Shown here in pieces: positions 1 to 10,662 of a DNA stretch of 64,000 bases (position 1 is the first letter of the stretch; every line of letters begins with the position of its first letter). The notes below the pieces were generated by a model, which ran no database searches, was not told where the DNA came from, and saw only the letters and a program-made list of their open reading frames with translations. Both the position numbers and the translations under genes were made by a program. This DNA is from Xestospongia muta (lineage: Eukaryota > Porifera > Demospongiae > Haplosclerida > Petrosiidae): the NCBI GenBank assembly GCA_963693285.1, contig OY848924.1, forward strand, positions 491,001-555,000, written 5' to 3'.

Positions 1-94
1 TACATGACTAGATAAATGGATCAATGAGTTAAGGATTGAATGGACAAGCACAAATGGATGCATAGTAGAATAATGGACGAATGAAATAACGGAC

Positions 95-3000
95 CTGTTC
101 CTCCTTTGGTAAAAGTATAAACTCTTTAAATTCGTCAGTATATCCTGGAGAATGCTTGCTTTCATCGTAATCACCAAGAGATGCTAAGAGCAAAACCATA
201 CAATAATATATTATATGTAATATATAGTATTAACTGTTCAGGTACAATGTGTTAGTCATATAATAATGAAAATATATATAACAAATTTGTCATTCATTCG
301 ATTATTCTAAATATTTCCCTAAAATTGTTTTCATTTCATGTTCTTTATAGTTTCATTCTGCACTTGCGATCACCACACTTGCTATCTCCTCACATATCCT
401 ATTCTCTGACTATACCTTGTAACATTAATGCTGTAAGTCTAATAGCTGTCTCTCGGTCAGTGAGGACACGATTCTCCTTAATATCTTGACACAGCTGAAG
501 GCAAAAATTATACCTATATAAATAAAGAAATAATTTCATAATTAAATAAATAGAAACATTCTGTAATATTTGGTATTATTTTCTCATCCTTATAATTAGA
601 GTTCCAACCTGCTAATATCTTCTTTGAGCATACTAGGGTCACTGAGATAAAACTTGACTCCATACTTAAATCGCCACTCATTCTTCATAGCTATTATAAA
701 GAAAAAAAATAATATTAAAAGTGTACTTGTAATTAGAAATCAATTCTTTTTATATATAGTTTGCTAATATTTGAGGAATTCACACAACATTAATTAGCAC
801 ATTTATTAATTATTACCAAAGACAGGGGCATACCCATAAAACCTAACATAATTTGTACGTGTACATGTCAATTACATGTACTAATAAAACATTTACATGT
901 ACGTATCCATGGATACCAAATAAGTAGTTTGTGGTATTTGTCTACTAATACTAAACATTTTTGTGGTTATTTGTTTATGAAAACAACAGACAGTAGTTAG
1001 ATATTGTGAGAAGCATTCTTTAAATAGTATATATCCATTCTTTTACATTCATCCATTCTTATTTACCATATAATAATACAACAAGTCATTCATCCATTTT
1101 ATATGACTAAATATTTATGTATACATTCATTCATCCATCAATCCATTCATTCATCCATCACTCCATTCGTCCATCCATCAATCCATTTATCCATCCATTA
1201 ATCCATTCGTCCATCCATCAATCCATTCGTCCATCCATCAATCCATTCGTACATCCATCAATCCATTCATCCATCCATTAATCCATTAATCCATCCATCA
1301 ATCCATTCATCCATCCATCAATCCATTGATCCATCTGACCACTCATCAAACCAAAACCTCTTACAATAATATATATTCCAAGAAAATAACATTCCTAGCA
1401 ACAAACATGGCTTCCCTAATCATCAACAAAGGTATAGTCCCACCTAATCCAATAACATGAAGACTTTTCTTAACACTCTATACATTATAATACTAGTTAT
1501 AAAACCATCAAAGTTTTTGGAACTGCTACAATAAAGCTACTATACATCTAACAGTGAATTCCAACGTCATTTCTATAGCATCAATGATATGATTGTAATT
1601 GTATTAGAGAGTAAATAGAAGACAATATATAAGCAAAAATGGATCGATAAAACCATAAATGGATGGATAAAGAATAAATGGACACATAAAATACATGGTA
1701 TATGCTTTTAATTAGGTCATAACAAAATGCTGTTGCTTAGCAACATATATATCTTATCACGAGTTTATTCTAGGAATAGTGACATTGTTTATAATGCAAT
1801 TATAAAATATTAAACAATTCGTTGACCATACAACAGTACATACACCCATTTATAAGAAGTAGATACGTATTGTAATGATATGTCTAAGAAATGTAGTATC
1901 TTTAGTTCTTAGTATAGTCACTATGTTGTATGTAATGGAGCCTTATATCCACTACAAGTAACTCAATATCAGTAACATGCTATAGTAAAATATGTAGATT
2001 GCTTTGTATGTAATGTAAGATAAGATATTTAATTTCACTATAATGGTCTAGAGTTCACTAATGGTAGTTTATCCTAGATCACTGTGGTAATTACTGATGT
2101 TCACTAGTCTAGAGCTTACTATCCTAGGTCACTGTAGTAAGTACTGATGTCCACTAGCCTAGAGCTTACTAATGGTAGCTATCCTAGGTCACTGTGGTAA
2201 GCACTGATGTTCACTAGTTTAGAGCTTACTAATGGTAGCTGTCCTAGTGCTGATGTTTACTAGTCTAGAGCTTACTAATGGTAGCTATCCTAGGTCACTG
2301 TGGTAAGTACTGATGTTCACTAGCCTAGAGCTTACTAATGGTAGCTATCCTAGGTCACTGTAGTAAGTACTGATGTTCACTAGCCTAGAGCTTACTAATG
2401 GTAGCTATCCTAGGTCACTGTAGTAAGTACTGATGTCCACTAGCCTAGAGCTTACTAATGGTAGCTATCTAAGTCACTGTGGTATGTACTAAGTATTCTT
2501 ACCAGAAGGTACTTGATCTTTCACAAGCTTGTGAATATCTAAAAATATCTAAGAAAGAAATAAAGAGGTCAATACTATTATATCCTACAATATTCATTTA
2601 TTATTAACCTTTTGACTATTTTCAATAAAGAAGACAGAGAAATAGTCTTTTTCAAATATGTCCGCATCAGTGTGTATCCTTTCTATTAGATCACCAGCTT
2701 TGACTTTACGCTATATGTGTAAATAATACATTAGAAATGGACATAATAACTGTGTACAATGGATGCATTATTAGTAAAATGGATGAATAGAGAGTACAAT
2801 AATCAATAGCTTTTAAGTGTGAAATAATTTTATAACCAATATTTAAAAGCTGTATGGAATAAATGAATGCATAATAATATATAAAATGGATACATAGAAA
2901 TAAAATGGATATATAATAATAAAAATGGACACATATCTATGGCAATGGACACATGCTACATGTACTTACGTCAACATCCACTGACACAGTCTCACCATCA

Positions 3001-3209
3001 AGTAAAAATACTTTGCAATTAACAATATTCTTGTTATCAATTCCTGCCTGTTGTGACGCCTTACTCATTGACTTTTCATTTCCTACAGGCTGCTTGCCTT
3101 TCACCTCTTCTTCTTCAGGGTTATATTCCTGACCTTCGTTCTCCAAATCACCAGGAGACTTAGGACTGCCCTGGTCTTCCAGAGGCATATCATCGACGTT
3201 AGCAGCCAT
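95..3209 (-). CDS. Band 4.1-type FERM protein, 5' exons (partial)
   Basis: This is the N-terminal part of a FERM-domain protein of the EPB41 class, which links membrane proteins to the spectrin-actin cortex. Six exons read in frame on the minus strand: 3209-2970, 2710-2609, 2548-2503, 690-609, 513-416 and 183-95. The first 60 or so residues are acidic and disordered. Then come the F1 lobe ([21 protein letters not shown]), the conserved GVKFY..DPS..KEDI segment, and F2 (YNFCLQL.QDI, LGDYD). The ATG at 3209 is chosen because the frame upstream offers only GTG. The last donor (GTCCGT) is weak. The rest of F2 and all of F3 lie beyond the left edge. Family is confident; which 4.1 or FRMD paralogue is not. 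Confidence 0.85.
1125..1335. repeat. Tetranucleotide (ATCC/GGAT-like) repeat
   Basis: Imperfect runs of ATCCATCCATCAATCCATTC type make up a degenerate tetranucleotide microsatellite. Similar arrays recur in introns of B9D2 and of the HUNK-like gene. Confidence 0.85.
1732..1744. promoter_or_regulatory. X-box-like palindrome (RFX site type), intronic
   Basis: GTTGCTTAGCAAC is a near-perfect palindrome fitting the RFX X-box pattern GTNRCY-N-RGYAAC. It is the exact reverse complement of the palindrome upstream of B9D2. It lies inside a FERM gene intron; whether it works as an enhancer is unknown. Confidence 0.35.
2045..2495 (+). repeat. 60-bp minisatellite array, about 7 units
   Basis: Tandem 60-bp units, each carrying TACTAATGG, ATCCTAGGTCACTGTG, GGTAAGTACTGATG and CACTAG. 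The same family occurs near 14.2, 16.0, 19.0 and 46.5-47.2 kb. Here the array lies in the FERM intron, antisense to the gene, and abuts the exon 3 donor. Some units have lost about 20 bp (for example near 2240). Confidence 0.9.
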
Positions 3210-3432
3210 TGTTACAGTCACTTAAAATCTCCTGTCAACAGCTAAAACATGAATGACGAGATATAAAAAACACGGACTTATTAAATATGCGATATTACCT
3301 GGTTTTGTGAAAAGTATTGAATTCTTTGCAGCTCTCAGCAACTTAGTGACCCTTTAAAACTGCTTGTTTGTCGTTATCCCCCTTAAAATATTCAGCTGCA
3401 CAAAGTACACTTCACACCCTATAAAGTGGGCC

Positions 3433-3445
3433 GTTACCTGGTAAC
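3433..3445. promoter_or_regulatory. X-box-like palindrome upstream of the FERM gene
   Basis: GTTACCTGGTAAC matches the RFX X-box consensus GTNRCC-N-RGYAAC on both arms. It is about 225 bp upstream of the FERM gene start codon, in a plausible promoter position. RFX control is inferred from the motif alone. Confidence 0.4.
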
Positions 3446-3594
3446 GCCCACAAATATGTAGAAAATGTATTTACTGTTAAGAAGCCACACCTTCTATAAT
3501 TAAATGGCTTGACCGTTTCCTAATAATCTTCTATCAATTTCTCCACATGTCACTATGGTCTCGAATAAAAAATCGTGATATGAGATATGCAGTT

Positions 3595-3825
3595 AAAACA
3601 CTTGAAAGTTTTTTGAAGTTAGAGTTATAGTCCTGGACTGCTCCTAATGTTTTGTTAATGTTTAAAAATTATAATAATGCCCTTTGTTTCAGTAGTACAT
3701 ATACATCTAACTTAGTGAATCTCTTTGTTATTTTGCAGACTTTGACAGGATTTCTTGTCACAGCTAATACTCTGCTTAATGAGGACTTATATAGCTGCTA
3801 TCTTCATGAAGAATTTGGGTAATAA
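3595..3825. mobile_element. MITE family 1 copy (diverged)
   Basis: The left end carries CACTTGAAAG...GAAGTTAGAGTTATAG. The right end carries the inverted counterpart GGACTTATATAGCTGCTATCTTC. Size and internal words (CACATATACATC, TTTGTTTTAGTAG) match the better copy at 7334-7577. No coding capacity. Confidence 0.6.
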
Positions 3826-4164
3826 TATTACTTAAATTCTATGACCATTATGTCATTTTATGCTCAGAATCATGAACTTTTCTCTATGATCTGTAGCAAA
3901 AACTCAACTCCAATTAACATTAATAATAGCAATATATATTACCATAGCAATATGTATTTTACCATTTTACCATCAATAACCATAATAAAAACTATTAAAT
4001 ATGTAAATATCTTACTATAGCAACAGTTACTATGGTAACAACCACCTAAAACACATCACAAAAACACTATAAGAACTTTCAAGTAATTTTGTTGCTTACA
4101 TTATTGTCTGGATATTATATATTGTCTATGGTCTTTTAAAATATGGAGAATGGAGTGAAGTCAT

Positions 4165-4405
4165 CAAATTGCTTGAAATTTTGGAGTTAGAGTTATAGGT
4201 CCTTGTTAAGTGACATTAATATCACTGCTCTTAAATGTTGCATAATGTTTTAAAAATGACAAAAGTGCTCTTTGTTTTAGTAGCACATGTACAAGTTTAT
4301 CAATGAAATTTTTTATAGATTTAGCAACATTTCTGAGAACAAACAATTACCTTGTTTACTCTGTTTTACTAGTACATATAAATTAATAAGTCTCTTTTCA
4401 AGGAA
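4165..4405. mobile_element. MITE family 1 copy (right end degenerate)
   Basis: The left terminus has GCTTGAAATTTTGGAGTTAGAG followed by TTATAGGTCCTTGTTAAG. The interior matches the family (ATCACTGCTCTTAAATGTTG, AACATTTCTGAG). The right inverted terminus is largely eroded. Confidence 0.6.
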
Positions 4406-5285
4406 ACTACAGAGTATGCAAACAACAGCTAGGTTATGAGTCTTGATATTACTCATCAATCAACTCCATTATCGTAGAGCCTGGAGAAGATCTCTCATCT
4501 TTAGTACAGCTCAAAGAGAGTGTTTCGACCTTATGATACCTAGTCTCATCAGCTATATAGCAACGATGATATGTAACTATAAAAATAGACAGGTGACAAC
4601 AACTATATATACCAAACAGAAAATTGTTATGACCATTTGTATCAGTAAGTCACCAGGACTGTTAAGTGTTGCTTTATAGGACATGCCCAGTCTGTTATGC
4701 TAAACGTACAGCTGTGAAATAAAATATGTTTCTAGTCTGGAGACAACACCAGACATCATTATTAATTTCACATTAAAGTGTGTTATTTCTTTTCAAACAA
4801 CCTAATTGCTCCTAAATTTAAAACTTAAACTTGCATAACACCAGCCCAGCATTTTATTACATTTAAAGAAGACAATGTTGTATTGTTCATAACTATAATT
4901 ATGTATACGTATTTTGTCCTCAAGGTGTTGTGGGACATGACTGTGTCTTTGCAGACTACTTAGACACTTTGTAAATAGACAACATCTTGAGTACCTGGAA
5001 CTACTTTAGTGGAAATTTAATACTATAATCTAGACCCTATACCTTAAACATTAGAACCTAAATGTAATGATTTCATATTAAAGAATGGTGAATGATTACC
5101 GACACTCTACACATTGCCTTGTAAATTTTAATTGCCCAGCTCATTCTAATACATTCTACTATATATTAGAATATCATTATACAATGACATACAGAGGTAT
5201 TCATAATTTTTAAATAGTTACCATGTTAACTATAACTACTACACTCCATTGTATTTTTAATATCATGTTTAATTTTTTTTATTAG

Positions 5286-5815
5286 ATTATCAATATCAAG
5301 ATTTGGATACATCTAATGAACCAGTCAAACTTTCTAAACCAGTTAAAGAATTATCTGATAAAATTTATGCTAATAATATTTTATGAAATTTTAATTTCTT
5401 TGTTAGTTAATGTTTGTAATACCAATTGCATATTTTTGTATATATATATCTTTAATAGCATGGTAAGAGTAATGTACTAGATACTATATGTTATAATCTT
5501 GTTGTCTAGTGTTACTTCACATAGTTCACAAGCTATTTGACTCTATAACATCAATAATGGAGAAACAATTAACAGCTGTGTTAAATATCATGATGGACAG
5601 AAAATAGGACCTACTAAATCCTTAATGTTGCGTCCTTATAAGGTAAATGTGATGTTCAATCTTCCCTTGCTAGTTATGGATGGCTGCTGGAGGGAAAGAT
5701 TTATTGATCTCAATATATTCCAGTGAGAGGAAGAAATAATTATTGTTTTGTTCTTATCAATCTTTATTTTGTTCTATTTCTTTTTATTGTTGATTAATTA
5801 ACTCTCTCTTATTAC

Positions 5816-5861
<46 letters not shown>

Positions 5862-5932
5862 ATCGCGACAACACCAATAAATGAAAGCAGAAGAATCAAG
5901 AAAACAAGAACTAATAACAATCAAGAAAAAGC

Positions 5933-5968
<36 letters not shown>

Positions 5969-6117
5969 AACACTTAGTTCATTGATAAGCCAATTGATGC
6001 TCCATCCTCAAGTCCAAGGCACCTCCACTTTGTACGAGACCCTCTTAAACAAAGTATGGATGATCTCAAGATGGCAAATGACATTCTAGTTCTCACCCAT
6101 CCCATTATTTCACTATA
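5286..6117 (+). other. Possible exon remnants, unassigned
   Basis: Three short open stretches look more protein-like than their surroundings. 5286-5386 follows a T-rich tract and ATTAG and ends in TGA. 5541-5728 is open between two TGA codons. 5983-6117 follows ACACTTAG and ends in TAA. I recognise no family, cannot join them in frame and see no start codon. They could be remnants of a dead gene or chance. Confidence 0.2.
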
Positions 6118-6126
6118 AGATTTCCC

Positions 6127-6157
<31 letters not shown>

Positions 6158-6234
6158 AATTATTGTGGTTGTCACTCCTTCCCAGTTATTTAAAATTGAT
6201 TTAAGTAATTTAAAATTTATAAAAAAAAATGTTG

Positions 6235-6640
6235 TGTTGCCCAAACGATCTTTCGTGACTCACTTCCACGCAGGCTTCCACTTAGGCTCCAGGATTCCCT
6301 GCTATTGCAGCTAGGACCGCCACCTGGCTTGGTAACCATCGTCCGAAGACGAGGTAATCCTGGCTGGAACGTCGCCCTAACTTCAAACCAGCCGTACTGG
6401 GTTTCGAGCTTCGGGAATAAATCATCGTCATTACTAAACCGGGACTGCAATGCTCCGGACCTCGTCACGTTTAAAGGGAGACTACCAGCCGTATCCTAGT
6501 TCGCCTTTCGGATACTCGGAAGAGTATGCTGGTAACCATCTCAGAGGTCAATTAGAGAGTATCGCAGACGCTGGCCTACAACACAACCTAGCCAAGGTTG
6601 TCTTAGTTTCCTTTTATATGTACGTCAGATTTTTGCTTCA
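6235..6640. other. GC-rich island of unknown origin
   Basis: About 400 bp of roughly balanced base composition with many CpG dinucleotides sits inside DNA that is about 70% AT. Overlapping ORFs of 64-83 codons exist on both strands, as expected by chance at this composition, and none resembles a family I know. It could be an inserted fragment of foreign, organellar or transposon DNA, or an old exon. Confidence 0.5.
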
Positions 6641-7019
6641 TGCTCTTGTGGGGCAACACTGTGTACGCTCATGAACTTATTAACGATAACTATGAATATG
6701 ATTATGGCTATCGATGAATTAAAAGTTTGTTAAGAATACTAAAATTATAGCCATATTTCAAGGGTACAAGGATAAAACTAGTCTCATTTAAACAAACTAG
6801 AAGAATATTATTAATTATGTTACTTTTTATCATTATTTAATTTTATAGGCACCACAAAGAAAGAAACAACCTCACAGCGATAATTATTTTATGCCACACA
6901 TAATTAATTTAATTACATGTTTATGTTAGATCACATGAGAAACTAACACTTTTAAATTGTTAAAAAAGAACACACTCTAAACATCTAACTTTTATGGATG
7001 CTTTGGGACCCACGTCTGT

Positions 7020-7175
7020 CCTACATGATCCTGTAGAATAATGCCTTTGTTTTACTAGTACATGTATATGTACAAAATAATTAATAAAACAACATTTCTG
7101 AGCACAAACAATTACTCTCCTTAACAAGGAGATATATAACTAACTTTATAAAAAAATTCAAGTGTTTCGTTACCG
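7020..7175. mobile_element. MITE family 1, right-half fragment
   Basis: Shows the family's right-half words (TTTTACTAGTACATG, AACATTTCTGAGCAC, ATTACTC) and a right terminus reading TAACAAGGAGATATATAAC. The left inverted terminus is not recognisable. Confidence 0.5.
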
Positions 7176-7333
7176 ATCATATTGAGCCATTTTTAAAAGA
7201 AAGATCACCATATTTTTAATTGTAATTTTTTTGTGTTAGTATTTGTCTTATTATCATTTTACTGACATATTTAAGTTAACTGTTTTCTCTCTCTCTCGTC
7301 TTTTTAACAACTTGAGAATTTAGAAACATAATT

Positions 7334-7577
7334 AAATCACTTGAAATTTGTAATGAAGTTAGAGTTATAGGTCCTTGTTAAATGACATTAATATCACTGC
7401 TCTTAAATGTTGTATTAATGTTTTAAAATTTACAAAATTGGTCCTTGTTTTACTAGTACATCTAAATTTACAATTTCGTTAATTTTTTACAGATTTTAAT
7501 AATTTTTTTCTGCATAAACTATTACTCTACTAAACAAGGACCTATATAGCTAACTTCATTAAAATTTCAAGTGATTT
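7334..7577. mobile_element. MITE family 1, best-preserved copy (244 bp)
   Basis: Left terminus: AAATCACTTGAAATTTG then GAAGTTAGAGTTATAGGTCC. The right terminus is its inverted counterpart (AACAAGGACCTATA, then AACTTCAT and TTTCAAGTGATTT). Terminal inverted repeats of about 45 bp flank an AT-rich core without coding capacity, the form expected of a non-autonomous DNA transposon. The transposase family is unknown. Confidence 0.75.
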
Positions 7578-7615
7578 CATTACCTATCATCTTGAGCCAT
7601 TATAAAAAGACCATT

Positions 7616-8015
7616 AACCTGGGTTAAATTTAAGCCCCTTCAATTAGAGCTAAAATTAACACTCAAGTACAACTGTTTACACGTAAGCAGGCTAGGCTAA
7701 GTACATATCACACTCCACAATTTTTCAATAATTATTAATAATTATAGTATTAATTAATTTCATTATTATAATATTAATTAATGAAGGGTGTTCCTTGAGG
7801 CTTAGCCTGGGGTAAACTGTTTACACTGTAAAATAAACCTGGTTAATTCTTAGCCCAGTATTTGACCTAGTAAAATATATGACTTAAAGTTAACTCAGCA
7901 TAAACACTCAACCCAGGTTAAATTTGTGTTTACACTGCTAACTTAACTTGGAAACTAACTCAGACTAGTTTAACCAGCTGGGTTAATTGGTCTACTGTAA
8001 ACACACTACAAAATA
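7616..8015. mobile_element. Second palindromic AT-rich element
   Basis: Starts with GACCATTAACCTGGGTTAA and ends with the imperfect inverse TTAACCAGCTGGGTTAATTGGTC. Inside are repeated TGTTTACAC..AAC words in both orientations and a central AT palindrome (about 7730-7790). Probably a foldback or MITE-type element nested among family 1 copies. Confidence 0.5.
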
Positions 8016-8031
8016 GAGAATTAGGGCAAGT

Positions 8032-8270
8032 CATCAAATCACTTGAATTTTTTAATGTTAAGTGATAGTAATATTACTGGTCTCAAATTTTAATTGCTTT
8101 AAATTTTAAATTAGAATAATCCCACTTATTTTTTAGTAGATGTACATGTGAATTAATCATTTTCAACCTTTTTACAGACTTTTAAGACCGAATAATTGCT
8201 AATAAATACTAATGTACACATTATCTTGTTTTACTAAATCTAGAAATATGTGGTTCCATAGAGAAGAACT
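8032..8270. mobile_element. MITE family 1 copy (degenerate)
   Basis: Begins CAAATCACTTGAATTTTTTAATG and shares interior words (AGTAGATGTACATG, ACAGACTTTTAA) with the better copies. The right terminus is poor. Confidence 0.4.
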
Positions 8271-8374
8271 CAAATAATTGGTTATGATTATAAAGTTGCT
8301 GTGAACAGTGCAATAACCTCAGAAATATTATCATCAAATTTGTTGTAATAATTCAATATTATTGACACACACAT

Positions 8375-8424
<50 letters not shown>

Positions 8425-8699
8425 TTGAATATTGTATTGTTAAAATCGATTTTATACAATACAGTCACTCTGCATTTTTAAAGATTCATAATTCTGAACT
8501 TTAAGTTCTAGCATCAGAGTTTAAGTTCCAGTATCAGACTTCACTTCACCAAGTTTCCAGTGTATCAATTTAATTTCTATTACTTAATAGTTGAAACCTT
8601 TTAAAGGTCTTAATTACAAATGCTTGTTACGTAACAAGGGGTAGGTAAAGCGCTCATATGGGGGCCCTCTTTATGATCTACGAGTTCACTAAGCCCCCG

Positions 8700-9139
8700 T
8701 AAGAGGCAGCAAATAAAGCGAGTAACATTATAAAATTTCTTTCCTTTTGAATGTAGTCAGTAACTGCGTATAAGAACCAGTGGTTTGTGGTGGACACAGG
8801 GTTTGGTGGGGAGAGTAAAGAGAGAGTAAGAAATACTAAGAAAATATTCTGTGCAGTTTGGCATTAAGTGATCTGGTCTCAAAAGTAGCTCAGTTGTAGG
8901 TAAGTTATTACTTCAAATGTCTTCATTGATGTAAGGATTAAAAAGACATTTTTTTTATAATTGTGTAAAGTAGTGTTTAGCTAATAACACTAGTATCTTT
9001 GAAATGTAGCAGGTATGCTTGTGAAGTTTGTAAGTTAAAAATGTGTTAATTATACAAAGAGCTATTGTTGTATATAATATAAATAGCTGTTGCATGGTTT
9101 ATACCTGTACTTCTTCCCCTACAGAATATCTCAATAGCC
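8700..9139 (+). promoter_or_regulatory. Likely MYC 5' UTR exon and intron
   Basis: A strong donor (TTGTAG then GTAAGT, exon end 8899) and a strong acceptor (CTTCCCCTACAG, ending 9124) bracket a 225-bp intron just before the MYC start. A non-coding first exon is also the common arrangement in vertebrate MYC. The transcription start is not identifiable. Confidence 0.5.
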
Positions 9140-10662
9140 ATGGCATCGTTAGTGGAAACAACTGCAGAATTACTTGCAGGTGACGCAGAAAGGCTAAGAT
9201 ATATCTCCTTCAGCGAGGCCATGACGGCCGCCGAGGAATTCGCCTCGCCATTATACGATCTGCATGAAGAGACCTGGCAAGAATTATATCTGCGTCCATC
9301 GCCTCCAGTATCGCCAGATTGCCTTAGCCCAGCAGATTCCACACCAGTACCTGAAGATGTCAGTGAGGGAGGCGACTTAACAGAAGCTTTGTTGAGCAAT
9401 ATTATGGAATATGAACAGATAATGGATACGTTAAAGGAGGCAGAGTTAGCCCTGTGTAATAGTCAACAAGACTTACTAATACAAGATTGTATGTGGAGTG
9501 GAGGTCTATCGTGTGAGAATACAAAGAAATATACTGTAGGAGACAATCATGAACTTGTTGACCCGACTTCTGTTGTATCATCAACTCCTAACAGCACAGA
9601 ATCCGACTGTGTCGAACCTTCTGTTGTCTTCCCCAACCTCCGAAATGATGCGACATTAAACATCAAACCTCAACCCTCTAAAATTGTATCTAGTGTTAGG
9701 TCAACTAGACCCTCTTCCTCAGAATCAGGTAAGGACCTTACCTTGTGTAAGATGTAGTATAATATACTGAACTCTACCAATGCTTCTTACTCCCGCCTTT
9801 GTAATCATATTTTAAACCACTATAGTGTTTTACAAAGCTTCTTCAAAGTAATTGAATTACCTATAAGTAAATATTACTTTTGAGGTGCATAGAATTTATA
9901 GTATACATATTGCTTGTATGTAGAGAGAGATGTTGCAGAACCATGATACTAGCTTGTAGTAGTAGTAGTAGAGAGGTCATCATATGATATAAATTATAAA
10001 TTTAAGTGATAAAACTTGTAAGATTTCTTAGTACTTTATATAACAAGTTTACACCTCTTGTAATATCATTTATGCTATATTTGGTGTAAAATATTTTTCA
10101 TTTTTGTCCCATCACAGAAGAAGAAATTGATGTTGTTACTGTAGAACATCATCGCACTGTTGGTGGACATCACAAAATAGAATTGCCTCCTAGACGTCAT
10201 ACTCAACCACCTCAAGCTATCTCTATTAAACCTACTCCTCCTGCACAACTTAAAAATGTCAAAAAAACATCTAGTAATTCATCACGAAATACTTCTCCTG
10301 CCAATTCTCCTGGGAAAGCAACGCAACGAAAGAAACGTCTTGCTAAACGTCATGGTCGAATAGGTTCTCAAGACGGCACTGAAAGCGACGAAGAAGCACG
10401 ACGTGCCTCTCATAATGTTTTAGAAAGAAAACGTAGAAATGATTTAAAAAATAGTTTTGATGTGCTTCGGATGGGAATACCAGAACTAGAAGAGAATGTT
10501 CGAGCGCCAAAAGTAGTCATACTGCGAAAAGCTGTTGAATATATTCAAGTTTTACAAGGTTCTGAACGAAAGTCAGAAACAGATTTGATACGCGAGCAGA
10601 AACGATACAACAAACTGCGTGAGAGATTAGCGTATTTGAGAAACCTCCCGGCCACACTTTGA
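9140..10662 (+). CDS. MYC: MYC bHLH-leucine zipper transcription factor
   Basis: Two coding exons (9140-9728 and 10118-10662) encode 377 residues. MYC proteins bind E-boxes as heterodimers with MAX and drive growth genes. Visible landmarks: a Myc box I-like segment with a phosphodegron-like PSPPVSP (about 51-64); Myc box II LLIQDCMWSG (about 112-121), the TRRAP-binding signature; an acidic EEEIDVV (about 197-203) at the exon junction; the basic region and helix-loop-helix from SHNVLERKRRND (about 293) on; and a C-terminal zipper that ends the protein. The intron phase joins Ser-Glu exactly to EEEIDVV, as in other MYC proteins. The protein is shorter than human MYC, mostly in the linkers. Confidence 0.95.

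Larger units (their letters stand above)
691..2502. other. Repeat-filled intron of the FERM gene
   Basis: This 1.8-kb intron holds, from left to right, an ATCC-type tetranucleotide array (about 1125-1335), an X-box-like palindrome (1732-1744) and seven units of the 60-bp minisatellite (about 2045-2495). The minisatellite starts a few bases after the exon 3 donor. I see no further exon in it. Confidence 0.7.
3222..8660. other. Spacer without a confident gene (FERM gene to MYC)
   Basis: About 5.4 kb of very AT-rich DNA. It holds five copies or fragments of an inverted-repeat MITE, a second palindromic element (7616-8015), (ATT)n at 5813-5861 and 6128-6158, (CAA)n at 5937-5968, (AT)n at 8375-8421, and a GC-rich island at 6235-6640. 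Short exon-like open stretches with acceptor-like 5' ends occur at 5286-5386 and 5983-6117. They do not join into a gene I can defend. Confidence 0.6.

Noticed and set aside
2045..2495. CRISPR-like look of the regular 58-60-bp arrays
   Set aside because: The whole unit repeats with no unique spacers, it occurs in introns of animal genes, and no cas-like gene exists. These are minisatellites.
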